This document shows positions 29,650 through 38,905 of a DNA stretch of 64,000 bases, in pieces. Within the stretch, counting starts at the first letter, position 1. Every line of letters starts with the position of its first letter. The translations under genes and the position numbers were made by a program. This DNA comes from Flavobacteriaceae bacterium (lineage in GTDB: Bacteria > Bacteroidota > Bacteroidia > Flavobacteriales > Flavobacteriaceae). Location of the stretch: assembly GCA_024743095.1 (NCBI GenBank), contig JANSXF010000019.1, positions 1-64,000 of the forward strand. The letters run 5' to 3'. The notes below the pieces were generated by a model, which saw only the letters and a program-made list of their open reading frames with translations, made no database searches and was not told where the DNA came from.

Positions 29650-30005
29650 CCTAGATAATTTAGAGGACCTGATATGCGGTAAGGTTGGGCAATATTTAAA
29701 AAGGGGTTGTTCCATATATCCAAACATGTCAACAATACAGTGGAACGGGTTGACCGATTTACTTTGTCAAGATGACATTACAGCTGAAGATTACAAAGAA
29801 TTGAACGGTAACCTTTATGGCTGGCTATTGCCTATTGGTTCGCAAGGTTGCCCTTACATACACGCGCTAGTTTTGAACGGACCTTGCAAAGGCAGAGTGG
29901 TCAACATGGATAGAGGAGAACAGATGCCTCCACGATTTTTGCGAACACACTACTTTTTTGGATTGGCATGAAGGCCGGCTCGATGAAATCATCTCGGAAA
30001 ATTGA
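29650..30005 (+). pseudogene. SMI1/KNR4-like gene, C-terminal remnant
   Basis: MSTIQWNGLTDLLCQDDITAEDYKELNGNLYGWLLPIGSQGCPYIHALVLNGPCKGRVVNMDRG, frameshift near 29940, then TTFLDWHEGRLDEIISEN-stop. Confidence 0.6.
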
Positions 30006-30057
30006 TCACAATCTCCCCTAGCTGGTTCTCATCTATCCTGAAAATCAAAACACTACC

Positions 30058-30540
30058 TTATAAAATTTCGATATCCTTTGGCACTTGGACATGCTTTCGG
30101 GTATCTTCTTTGGTCAGAATTTTAAAATCCTCGGCTTTTTCCATCGATTCAAAAGAATTCAAGAATTCATCGGGCAGACCTGTAAGTTTTCTGTTCTTTA
30201 AATCGATCCAGCCCCCCATCATCTCGCATCGGGCAAAGTTTTTGCCGTTATGATCATAAAAATTGTGCCTGAACTCAAAGAACATCCCATCCTTGCTCAT
30301 GCCGACAAACTCCAGGGAAACCTTTACCGGCATCCCCGGAAAAGCTTCTTTAAAATAATAAACGTGCTCATAAAAGACCACCGGGCCAATATTATGGGCG
30401 CCCATACTTTTTTGATTGAAGCCAAGCAATCCCAAATAGGCCATTCGGGTATGGCTCATAAAATTGATATAGGCTGAATTCGCCAAGTGTCTATTGGCGT
30501 CCGTATCGCTCCATCTGATCTCAAATTCCTTAAAAAACAT
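30058..30540 (-). CDS. Acyl-CoA thioesterase (hotdog fold)
   Basis: FEIRWSDTDANRHLANSAYINFMSHTRMAYL; 4HBT-type motif. Confidence 0.9.
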   Translation of the reverse strand: MFFKEFEIRWSDTDANRHLANSAYINFMSHTRMAYLGLLGFNQKSMGAHNIGPVVFYEHVYYFKEAFPGMPVKVSLEFVGMSKDGMFFEFRHNFYDHNGKNFARCEMMGGWIDLKNRKLTGLPDEFLNSFESMEKAEDFKILTKEDTRKHVQVPKDIEIL

Positions 30541-30657
30541 AGTGGGTTATTTTGTTATGCATGCATAATAATTGTAAAAATACCATAGTTTTGATAACCG
30601 ATTCCCATATGGAAGAAGAATTGTTCCTATTTTTAATCATAGTTTAACACAAGACCC

Positions 30658-31635
30658 ATGAGCCAAAAAGCTGAATTCATCAAAAATCTATCACTTCCAG
30701 TAATTGCCGCCCCGATGTTCCTGATATCGGGACCAAAACTGGTCGTGGAATGTTGCAAAAATGGTATTGTAGGCACCTTTCCCGCCCTAAATCAGCGCAC
30801 CAGTGAAGGTTTTGAGCAATGGCTCGTTCAAATAAAATCGGATTTAAAGGCCTTCGAAGAGGAAACCGGCAAAAAAGCGGCTCCATTTGGTGTCAATTTA
30901 GTGGTCCACCCCACCAACCCAAGGCTGGAGGCCGATGTAAAACTGTGCATCAAACATCAGGTCCCATTGGTAATTACCTCCCTCGGCGCCGTAAGTCAAG
31001 TGGTGGATGCCATTCACAGTTATGGCGGTTTGGTCTTTCATGATATCATTAAAAAGCGACATGCAGAAAAAGCTGCCGAGGCCGGTGTGGACGGTCTGAT
31101 ATTAGTATCCGCTGGGGCAGGCGGCCATGGAGGCACCATTAACCCAATGAGTTTGATTGCCGAAGTCAAAAAGTTCTTTGACAAGACCGTTATCTTGTCG
31201 GGATGTATAAGTACCGGCAGAGATATAGCCTCCGCATTGCAAATGGGAGCCGACCTTGCCTATATGGGCACCCGTTTTATCAATACCGAAGAAAGCAAGG
31301 CCACGGAAGAATACCGAAAAATGATCATTGATGCCGGGGCCGGCGATGTGGTGTACACCGCAGCAATTTCCGGTGTACATGCCAATTTTTTGTCCGCGAG
31401 TCTCAGGGCGGCAGGAGTAACGGAGGAAGCCCTGAAAAAAGACACTAAAATCGATTTTGGCAAGGAACTCGATACCGAGGCCAAGGCATGGAAGACCATT
31501 TGGTCTGCGGGCCAGGGCGTAACCACCATTGACAACGTATTGCCGGTATCCGACCTGATCCAAGATTTGAAAGACGGGTTTAAAACAGCGATTCAAGCAC
31601 AGGCCCAGCTTCTGAACACCTATCCAAAGGATTGA
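30658..31635 (+). CDS. Nitronate monooxygenase family protein
   Basis: LPVIAAPMFLISGPKLVVECCKNGIVGTFPALNQR; GLILVSAGAGGHGGTINPMSLIAEV; ALQMGADLAYMGTRFI. Confidence 0.92.
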   Translation: MSQKAEFIKNLSLPVIAAPMFLISGPKLVVECCKNGIVGTFPALNQRTSEGFEQWLVQIKSDLKAFEEETGKKAAPFGVNLVVHPTNPRLEADVKLCIKHQVPLVITSLGAVSQVVDAIHSYGGLVFHDIIKKRHAEKAAEAGVDGLILVSAGAGGHGGTINPMSLIAEVKKFFDKTVILSGCISTGRDIASALQMGADLAYMGTRFINTEESKATEEYRKMIIDAGAGDVVYTAAISGVHANFLSASLRAAGVTEEALKKDTKIDFGKELDTEAKAWKTIWSAGQGVTTIDNVLPVSDLIQDLKDGFKTAIQAQAQLLNTYPKD

Positions 31636-31639
31636 CCTG

Positions 31640-32599
31640 ATGCCTGAACTTGCCTCCAATTACCTGCCCCCACTTCTCTTCAAGAATGGTCATTTTTCAA
31701 CAATTTATTCGGGCATCATACGCTCGGTGAACGGTGTTGTTCAAAAAAGAGAGCGTATCATTCTCTCTGATGGCGATTTTTTGGATCTCGATTGGAGCGG
31801 TTCATCCGCTCCCACCCAAAAATTAGTGGTCTTGCTTCATGGGCTGGAAGGAGATGCACAACGTCCTTACATTACGGGCAGTGCCAAAATACTGAATCAA
31901 AATGGATATGATACCTGTGCCGTTAATTATCGGAGCTGTAGTGGGGAACCAAATAAAATGTACCGTTCCTACCATTCTGGCGCCACGGAGGATTTAAGGG
32001 AAGTAATCGACCACATCCTGAACACTAAAAACTACACGGAAATCTATTTGAAGGGCTTCAGTTTAGGTGGCAACCTATTGCTTAAGTATTTAGGTGAGGG
32101 CAACAATGTGCCCAAGCAATTGAAGGGTGCCGTGGCTGTTTCCGTTCCTTGCAATCTTCACGATTCCTGCAAACAATTGCTAAGTCCAAAAAACATCTTG
32201 TACGCCATTAGGTTCAAAGGAAACCTATTGACCAAACTTCGTCAAAAACAACAGTTGTTTCCGGAAAAAATTACCGGTTCCGACATCAAAAAAATTAAGA
32301 CCCTAAAAGATTTTGACGATATCTACACCAGCCGTGCACATGGTTTCAAAGATGCTCTTGATTATTACCAAAAATCCAGCTCACTTCAATTTTTACCCAC
32401 AATTCAAGTTCCAAGTTTGATCATCAATGCAAAAAATGATTCGTTTTTGGGGAAGGAGTGCTATCCTTTCAAGGAAACGCAAAACAACCCCTCACTTTAT
32501 TTGGAAACCCCAACATTTGGCGGTCACGTTGGTTTTTGGGGAAAGAACAACATCACTTACACGGAAAAAAGAGCCTTGGATTACTTCGATTCCCTTTAA
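31640..32599 (+). CDS. Alpha/beta hydrolase, YheT family
   Basis: LVVLLHGLEGDAQRPYITGSAKILNQNGYDTCAVNYRSCSGEPNK; YLKGFSLGGNLLLKYLGE; GGHVGFWG. Confidence 0.93.
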   Translation: MPELASNYLPPLLFKNGHFSTIYSGIIRSVNGVVQKRERIILSDGDFLDLDWSGSSAPTQKLVVLLHGLEGDAQRPYITGSAKILNQNGYDTCAVNYRSCSGEPNKMYRSYHSGATEDLREVIDHILNTKNYTEIYLKGFSLGGNLLLKYLGEGNNVPKQLKGAVAVSVPCNLHDSCKQLLSPKNILYAIRFKGNLLTKLRQKQQLFPEKITGSDIKKIKTLKDFDDIYTSRAHGFKDALDYYQKSSSLQFLPTIQVPSLIINAKNDSFLGKECYPFKETQNNPSLYLETPTFGGHVGFWGKNNITYTEKRALDYFDSL

Positions 32600-32716
32600 C
32601 TCAAACGTTTTCAGAAGCACTATTGTGATGATCAACACAAAAACACCGGGATTATTAATGGCTAATTACCTATCTTAGTGCCTTGGATTACACAAACAAA
32701 CTTCAATAGAATCAGA

Positions 32717-33196
32717 ATGAAAAAAATTGTAATGGTCTTGGCCTTGGGTGCCATGATAGCGAGCTGCGGCGGTAAAAAAGAAGAGAAAAAAGAGGGTTTT
32801 GAAGTAAGCCGCACCAAAACTGAAGATACCAAAGCCCAATCTAAAGAAGGTGTTCCCGTGGATTTGGACAACAAAGGGGTTGGCCCAATCACCGATTTGG
32901 AGTTCCCTGAAGAAATAAACGAAGAAATGGCCGCCAGGGGCAAGGCAAAATATGATGCCATTTGTGTGGCCTGCCACATGATAGACCAACGGATGATCGG
33001 CCCGGCCCTAAAAGGTGTTTACGACAGAAGAAGTCCGGAATGGGTAATGAACATGATCCTTAACCCTGATGGCATGTTAAAAGAAGACCCTATTGCAAAA
33101 GCCTTGCTAAAAGAGTACAACAATGCCATTATGCTCAATCAAAATCTTACTGAAGATGAGGCAAGGGACGTTGCCGAGTACTTGAGAACGCTGTAA
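32717..33196 (+). CDS. c-type cytochrome lipoprotein
   Basis: Start taken at MKKIVMVLALGAMIASCGG; CVACHMIDQRMIGPALKGVYDRR (CxxCH). Confidence 0.9.
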   Translation: MKKIVMVLALGAMIASCGGKKEEKKEGFEVSRTKTEDTKAQSKEGVPVDLDNKGVGPITDLEFPEEINEEMAARGKAKYDAICVACHMIDQRMIGPALKGVYDRRSPEWVMNMILNPDGMLKEDPIAKALLKEYNNAIMLNQNLTEDEARDVAEYLRTL

Positions 33197-33221
33197 CAAA
33201 CCAACTCTATTATATGTAAGG

Positions 33222-33255
33222 GCTGCTGTTTTTTAGGAAAACAGCAGCTTTTTTT
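33222..33255 (+). terminator. Intrinsic terminator after cytochrome c gene
   Basis: GCTGCTGTTTT-TTAGG-AAAACAGCAGC-TTTTTTT. Confidence 0.85.
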
Positions 33256-33280
33256 ATTATCTTGATACAAACTTTAGGTC

Positions 33281-33988
33281 ATGAAAAAGATATTGCTTTC
33301 AGTGTTGTGTTTGTCAATAGGCCCTGTATTACCTGCCCAAAACATACTTGGGGCTTGGAGTGCCATAAAATCGGGCGATGATGGACAAGAAGTTGAGCAC
33401 GTTCTCATTATAACGGACGATTATTTTTCCGAAGCCTTTTTTGAAAAAGCCGATGGAAAGTTCTCGGGAACCAAAGGTGGGAGCTACACGATAACTCAAG
33501 AAAATATCAATTTTACTTACGAATTTTCCACACAAAACCCCGAAATCGTTGGGAAAATGGAGTCTAATTCATATAATTTGGTCAACGGTCGTCTTCAATG
33601 GGACGGCACAACTTGGACCCGTATCGATAACGGAACCCCGGGCGACCTTTTTGGGACATGGTTGATATCGGGCAGGAAGCGTGATGGCGAAGTTGTCAAA
33701 CGAGACACCTCCGGGCCACGAAAGACCATGAAAATTTTGTCCGGAACCCGATTTCAGTGGATTGCCTACAACACCGACACCAAAGAGTTTATGGGTACCG
33801 GAGGCGGCACATACACGACCATTAACGGAAAGTATACCGAAAATATTGGCTTTTTCTCACGCGATGATTCAAGGGTAGGAGCCAGTTTACAGTTCGATTA
33901 TGAATTAAAAAATGGAGATTGGCACCATTCGGGATTAAGTAGTAAAGGAGACCCGATTTACGAGGTCTGGAGTAAAAGGGTCCAATAA
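33281..33988 (+). CDS. Exported protein with two lipocalin-like tandem repeats
   Basis: Signal peptide; halves begin LGAWSAIKSG and FGTWLISGRK, each with F.GT.GG.YT and ending TWTRI / VWSKR. Confidence 0.8.
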   Translation: MKKILLSVLCLSIGPVLPAQNILGAWSAIKSGDDGQEVEHVLIITDDYFSEAFFEKADGKFSGTKGGSYTITQENINFTYEFSTQNPEIVGKMESNSYNLVNGRLQWDGTTWTRIDNGTPGDLFGTWLISGRKRDGEVVKRDTSGPRKTMKILSGTRFQWIAYNTDTKEFMGTGGGTYTTINGKYTENIGFFSRDDSRVGASLQFDYELKNGDWHHSGLSSKGDPIYEVWSKRVQ

Positions 33989-34055
33989 AAACTCCTAGGA
34001 ATCACATTGGTTTTTTAGTATTTTTCTGAAACATTAACCATTAATTTCTGTAAAA

Positions 34056-34475
34056 ATGAAAACCTCGATCATCCTATTTTTTTCCGCCATCCTATTGGTG
34101 GAATCCTGCGGTGGGCCAAAATCAAGCGAAGAAGCCCTGTACGGCCCTACTTGGGAACTGGAATATATTTCTGGGCCGCGTATCGCTTTTGAAGGACTTT
34201 TTCCAGAGAAAAAACCACAGATTACTTTTGATAAGGAATCCGGCAAAGTATCGGGCACCGATAGCTGCAACGGTTACTCTGCAGATTATGAGCTGGCCGA
34301 AAACTCCATAGTTTTTGGGGATCCCGGCCCCACCACCATGATGTTCTGTGGTGGTAGCGAACGACAATTTCTGGAAATGATGAAAAAAGTGGACGGTTAT
34401 TCCGTTGAAGACGGAAAACTTAATTTGTTGATGGGCGAAGTCCCAATGATGCGATTCAAAAAAGTTGAGGAATGA
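34056..34475 (+). CDS. META-domain lipoprotein
   Basis: Lipobox VESCGG; TWELEYISG...PQITFDKESGKVSGTDSCNGYSADYEL. Confidence 0.88.
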   Translation: MKTSIILFFSAILLVESCGGPKSSEEALYGPTWELEYISGPRIAFEGLFPEKKPQITFDKESGKVSGTDSCNGYSADYELAENSIVFGDPGPTTMMFCGGSERQFLEMMKKVDGYSVEDGKLNLLMGEVPMMRFKKVEE

Positions 34476-35287
34476 AAAGAGCACTATCCTTGGTTGGCCT
34501 TGTACTTCTTTTTTCCAGCTGTGTTGAAAAGAAAAAACCAGAGCCGACCGAAGCATCGGAAGAAAATACGGCGGACACCGTTCAAGTCGAAGAAAAAAGA
34601 ACCATGGAACCCATTGCCATGAAAATTGACGGCAGTTATTTTAAGGCCACCGGGACCGAACCTTTTTGGGGAATCAAACTTTTTGATGATAAAATTGAGC
34701 TTCAAACCATGGAGGATACCATAACCACCCCTCCCTCAAAGGCCATCAAAGCACAGGATGCCAACATCAAGATGTTCCGAGTCCAAACGGAGGCCACCCA
34801 AATGGATGTCATTATTTCGCATAAGGAATGTACCAATGCCATGTCGGGCGAAGTGTTCCCCTACACGGTGACCGTTTCCTATACAAATACTGGAGGAGCA
34901 GAAACCACCGTTTACGAAGGCTGTGGGTCATATATTACCGATTACAGGCTGCACGATATTTGGGTGCTGGAAGAAATCAAGGGGACTTCGGTCTCCAAAG
35001 ATGACTTTGGTGGTCGCGATGTCCCCAACATGGAAGTGAACATCAACACCAACAACTTTTCAGGTTTTTCAGGGTGCAACCGGATGACAGGAACCCTTTT
35101 TTACGAAAAAGATGTGCTACGGTTCTCCCAGATAGCATCAACCCGAATGGCGTGCCCCAATATGGATAAAGAAACCGAGTTCTTGTCCGCTTTACAGGCC
35201 AGTTCACAATACAAAGTGGAAAACAGCCGACTTTACCTTTCCAATGGGTCGGAAGATAATTTGTTGACATTCAAAAAAATAGATTGA
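34472..35287 (+). CDS. COG3650 + META domain lipoprotein
   Basis: Lipobox FSSC; FKATGTEPFWGIKLFDDKIELQT...; IWVLEEIKGTSVSKDDFGGRDVPNMEVNINTNNFSGFSGCNRMTG. Confidence 0.88.
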   Translation: MKRALSLVGLVLLFSSCVEKKKPEPTEASEENTADTVQVEEKRTMEPIAMKIDGSYFKATGTEPFWGIKLFDDKIELQTMEDTITTPPSKAIKAQDANIKMFRVQTEATQMDVIISHKECTNAMSGEVFPYTVTVSYTNTGGAETTVYEGCGSYITDYRLHDIWVLEEIKGTSVSKDDFGGRDVPNMEVNINTNNFSGFSGCNRMTGTLFYEKDVLRFSQIASTRMACPNMDKETEFLSALQASSQYKVENSRLYLSNGSEDNLLTFKKID

Positions 35288-35766
35288 TGATAAAAAAAAT
35301 AATGGTAGCTCTACTATTGACCATGGCTTTTGCAAGCTGTAAGCCCAAAGAAAAAAAGAACGGGGAGCAAACCATTGTGGCGACAAAAGAGGAAGTCGTT
35401 GAAGCCCCTTCGGCTCCCAGCTTGGATATTGGTTGCTATGCCTACCATGACAATGGCAACAGGGTTATCCTGGAAATCACCAAAATCAATGATTCCATCG
35501 TGGGCAAGCTCAACTATGCCTTCAAGGAAAAGGATGCAAACACAGGAACTTTTTCGGGTGTTTTAAAAGACAGTGTACTTATCGGAAGCTATGCCTTCAT
35601 GTCCGAGGGCATGGAAAGTTCCCGTGAAGTCGCTTTTTTGGTAAAAGAGAATCAACTTATTGAAGGTTTTGGAGAGCTGGACGAAACTGGCACAGGTTTC
35701 AAGGACAAGGAAAGCATACGTTTTAGTTCTTCCATGCCCTTGACCAAAACCGAATGTTCCCAATAA
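35284..35766 (+). CDS. Small hypothetical lipoprotein
   Basis: Lipobox FASC; 4-nt overlap with upstream gene; no family recognised. Confidence 0.8.
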   Translation: MMIKKIMVALLLTMAFASCKPKEKKNGEQTIVATKEEVVEAPSAPSLDIGCYAYHDNGNRVILEITKINDSIVGKLNYAFKEKDANTGTFSGVLKDSVLIGSYAFMSEGMESSREVAFLVKENQLIEGFGELDETGTGFKDKESIRFSSSMPLTKTECSQ

Positions 35767-35814
35767 CAGTATTGGAACCAACCCACCATATTTTGGGCAC
35801 CAAAATTTAAACCC

Positions 35815-36684
35815 ATGAAAACAAAGGCAACATTTGTACTGGTTTTTCTGTTCATCCTTGGCAGCAAAGCCCAAACCGTATCCGATTTAACCATCGTTTT
35901 TAAGGCACAGGCCAAGGTAAATGTGCTGAAAAGCGAAAGAAATGCCATAAAGTCTTTTTGGGGCGCCACTCTTGGAAGAAAAATTGAATCCGAGGAAAAT
36001 GCCGATCTTGTCCATTTTGACGGCGGCGGGTTTGTAAAATTTGTATACCGACCAAAAACCGAAGTACTGGATTCCTCCCAATACCACAAGTCCATGCAAT
36101 TGGCCCTCTTGGTCCCCTCCTCTGAATATGGAGCTATTTTAAGCGTGATCAAGGATTTTGGGGCAGCGGACCTGTTGCCCAATGTTGAAAAATATCAAGA
36201 CCATACCAACGATTATTATTTTCATGCCCCCGGAGGTCAAGTGTTCCGTATGGTAAATTCCGTGGATACCTTTCCCAAAAGTGGGGAGGGCTATGTTTAC
36301 GATGCCGATAGAGCATCAAAATATGGTGCCGATGATTACGGTATGAAGAAATACATCTTTGCCTTTTTAAAACGGGGCCCCAATCGTGACATCCCAAAAG
36401 AGGAAGCTGCACAATTACAAAATGCCCATTTACAAAACATTATGCGCCTGGCACAAGAAGGAAAGTTGATTCTCGCGGGGCCCTTTTTCGGAAACGAGGA
36501 CCTACGTGGCATCTATATCTTTGATGTGGAAACATTGGAAGAGGCCAAATCCCTAACAGAAACAGATCCGGCCATACAAGCGGGAAGCCTTGCCATGGAA
36601 CTTAAGGAATGGTATGGGTCAGCAGCACTTATGGAGGTAACGAAAATTGGAATGGCCCTTCAGAAAAAATCAATTACGGATTAA
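35815..36684 (+). CDS. Exported VOC-like / YciI-like fusion protein
   Basis: Signal peptide; VOC-like SERNAIKSFWGATLGRKIESEENADLVHF...NDYYFHAPGGQVFRMV; YciI-like KKYIFAFLKRGPNRDIPKEEAAQLQNAHLQNIMRLAQEGKLILAGPFFGNEDLRGIYIFDVETLEEAKSL. Confidence 0.75.
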   Translation: MKTKATFVLVFLFILGSKAQTVSDLTIVFKAQAKVNVLKSERNAIKSFWGATLGRKIESEENADLVHFDGGGFVKFVYRPKTEVLDSSQYHKSMQLALLVPSSEYGAILSVIKDFGAADLLPNVEKYQDHTNDYYFHAPGGQVFRMVNSVDTFPKSGEGYVYDADRASKYGADDYGMKKYIFAFLKRGPNRDIPKEEAAQLQNAHLQNIMRLAQEGKLILAGPFFGNEDLRGIYIFDVETLEEAKSLTETDPAIQAGSLAMELKEWYGSAALMEVTKIGMALQKKSITD

Positions 36685-36693
36685 AGGCCACAA

Positions 36694-37290
36694 ATGAAGA
36701 AACCACCTTATTTTTTAATCGTATTTATTTTCATGGTAAATTTTAACATTGAAGCACAAGAATCTGATTTGCCTTATAAGGAAATACCACCATATCCCAC
36801 TGATTATGCTTCGGGCAATCTGGTGGCAAGAATGATTGACGGATTGGGTTATCGCTATTATTGGGCCACTGATGGATTAACCGAAAAAGATCTTGGCCAT
36901 ACACCTTCGAGAGAAGGGCGTTCGGCCATGGAAACCTTGGTACACATTTACGTTTTGTCACAGTCCATTTTAAAAACAAATCAAGGTGAACCCATTGTGA
37001 GGCTGGACAGGGAAAATGATCGCCCATTTAACGAATTGCGGGAAATGACCTTGAACAATTTTAAAAAGGCCAGTGATTTGGTTCTTAGCAAGGACATTAC
37101 CGATTTGGAGCAACTCATCATTGTTTTTGAAGAAGGAGAAAACAAATCAGAGTTTCCGTATTGGAACATGATCAATGGTATGATCACGGATTGCATCCAT
37201 CACACAGGTCAAGTAGTTTTGATGCGCCGTTCCAGTGGCAATCCTCAAAACCCCAATGTGAACGTGTTCTTGGGAAAGACCAAGGAATAA
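36694..37290 (+). CDS. Exported DinB family protein
   Basis: Signal peptide MKKPPYFLIVFIFMVNFNIEAQ; FRYYWATDGL-like core (YRYYWATDGL), MINGMITDCIHHTGQVVLMRRSSGNP. Confidence 0.78.
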   Translation: MKKPPYFLIVFIFMVNFNIEAQESDLPYKEIPPYPTDYASGNLVARMIDGLGYRYYWATDGLTEKDLGHTPSREGRSAMETLVHIYVLSQSILKTNQGEPIVRLDRENDRPFNELREMTLNNFKKASDLVLSKDITDLEQLIIVFEEGENKSEFPYWNMINGMITDCIHHTGQVVLMRRSSGNPQNPNVNVFLGKTKE

Positions 37291-37299
37291 GGTCCAAAC

Positions 37300-38823
37300 T
37301 TAATCCACCACCACCTTATAGGTCGGGTCTTCCAATACGTTCACTTCAATAATATCGTCGGCATTGGCCAACAAGCGTCTGCAGTCTCGGCTCAAATGCT
37401 TCAGGTGTACTTTTTTGCCCACTTTTCGGTAACGCTCCGTGATTTTGTTCACCGCTTCAATGGCCGACATATCCACCAATCTACTTTCTGCAAAATCGAT
37501 AACCACTTCTTCAGGGTCGTTCAGCACGTCAAACTTTTCAGCAAATAACGTAGTGCTTCCAAAGAATAAAGGGCCATAGATCTCATAATGCTTTACACCT
37601 TGGTCATCAATGCTTTTTCTGGCACGGATACGCTTTGCGTTGTCCCACGCAAAAACCAAGGCTGAAATAATTACTCCCACCAACACGGCCAGGGCCAAAT
37701 TGTGAAGGAAAACGGTCACCAAGGTAACCAACACCATCACCAACACATCGGATTTTGGCATTCTACGGAAGGTCTTAAGGCTCGCCCATTCAAAAGTTCC
37801 CAATGCCACCATGATCATCAATCCTGTTAATGCGGCCATCGGTACTTTTTCAATCAATCCAGAACCAAACATGATGAACACCAACAACATTAAAGCGGCA
37901 AAAATTCCTGAAAGGCGTGCACGTGCACCGTTGGAGGTATTGATCAAACTCTGTCCGATCATGGCACAACCGCCCATCCCCGAGAAAAATCCAGAGAGGA
38001 TGTTCGCGGTTCCCTGGGCAACGGCTTCTTTATTGCCACGACCACGTGTTTCTGTAATCTCGTCCACAATGTTCAGGGTCAGCAAGCTCTCGATCAGACC
38101 AACTCCGGCCATTATTGCGGCAAAGGGAAATATGATCTGCAAAGTTTCCCAAGTAAAAGGAAGGTCGGGAATATGAAAAGGTGGAAATGTTCCTTGGATG
38201 GAGGCGATATCCCCAATGGTGCGGGTATCCAATCCAAAGAAAAATACAATTCCGAATACCAAAACAATAGCGGCCAAGGATGCGGGGACCACTTTGGTGA
38301 GCTTGGGAAGTCCCCAAATAACTAACATGGTCAACAGTACCAATCCCAAGAAAATATACAATGTGCTTCCGCTCAACCAATCACCACCGGGGGTTTGGAA
38401 CTGGCTCATCTGCGACATAAAGATGATAACGGCCAAACCGTTCACAAATCCAAAAATTACGGGATGGGGCACCAAACGCATCAATTTACCGAGCCGCAAT
38501 AAGCCTGCTATCATCTGCAAAATTCCTGCAAGAATTACTGTGGCAAAAACATATTCAACCCCATATTGCTGTGCCAAGGTAACGATTACAACTGCCACGG
38601 CTCCCGTAGCTCCGGAAATCATTCCAGGTCGCCCCCCCAATATCGAGGTGACCAATCCCATAACAAAGGCTGCGTACAATCCAGTTAAAGGGGAAAGACC
38701 TGCAATAAAAGCAAATGCAATGGCTTCGGGGACCAAGGCAAGTGCAACGGTCAAGCCCGACAAAATTTCCGTGCGATAGTTTACTTTTTGTGAAAAATCG
38801 AAAAGATTGAGATACTTTTTCAT
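37300..38823 (-). CDS. SulP family inorganic anion transporter with STAS domain
   Basis: EILSGLTVALALVPEAIAFAFIAGLSPLTGLYAAFVMGLVTSILGGRPGMISGATGAVAVVIV; FSGMGGCAMIGQSLIN; C-terminal STAS-like domain. Confidence 0.94.
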   Translation of the reverse strand: MKKYLNLFDFSQKVNYRTEILSGLTVALALVPEAIAFAFIAGLSPLTGLYAAFVMGLVTSILGGRPGMISGATGAVAVVIVTLAQQYGVEYVFATVILAGILQMIAGLLRLGKLMRLVPHPVIFGFVNGLAVIIFMSQMSQFQTPGGDWLSGSTLYIFLGLVLLTMLVIWGLPKLTKVVPASLAAIVLVFGIVFFFGLDTRTIGDIASIQGTFPPFHIPDLPFTWETLQIIFPFAAIMAGVGLIESLLTLNIVDEITETRGRGNKEAVAQGTANILSGFFSGMGGCAMIGQSLINTSNGARARLSGIFAALMLLVFIMFGSGLIEKVPMAALTGLMIMVALGTFEWASLKTFRRMPKSDVLVMVLVTLVTVFLHNLALAVLVGVIISALVFAWDNAKRIRARKSIDDQGVKHYEIYGPLFFGSTTLFAEKFDVLNDPEEVVIDFAESRLVDMSAIEAVNKITERYRKVGKKVHLKHLSRDCRRLLANADDIIEVNVLEDPTYKVVVD

Positions 38824-38905
38824 GGCTTCTTTCTTGAAGCGGGCAAAAGTAACATTATTAAATGCAAGACCCTAATCGGTAAAATATTTTTAAGGATTTG
38901 ATAAT

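Noticed and set aside
26199-29980. AAGGCCGGCT seen three times (about 26200, 29570, 29970) in the decaying region
   Set aside because: Only 10 nt, no conserved flanks; two copies fall in coding remnants. Likely chance.
28590-30058. Active genomic island or defence locus in the ORF-poor region
   Set aside because: Only fragments of an SMI1-like gene and an integrase are visible; no tRNA, att repeats, effector or intact mobile gene.
38198-38779. 193-aa plus ORF inside the SulP transporter
   Set aside because: Antisense shadow ORF of a well-supported transporter; low-complexity translation. Same reasoning for other long antisense ORFs (e.g. 31102-31659, 44590-45309, 52510-53019).
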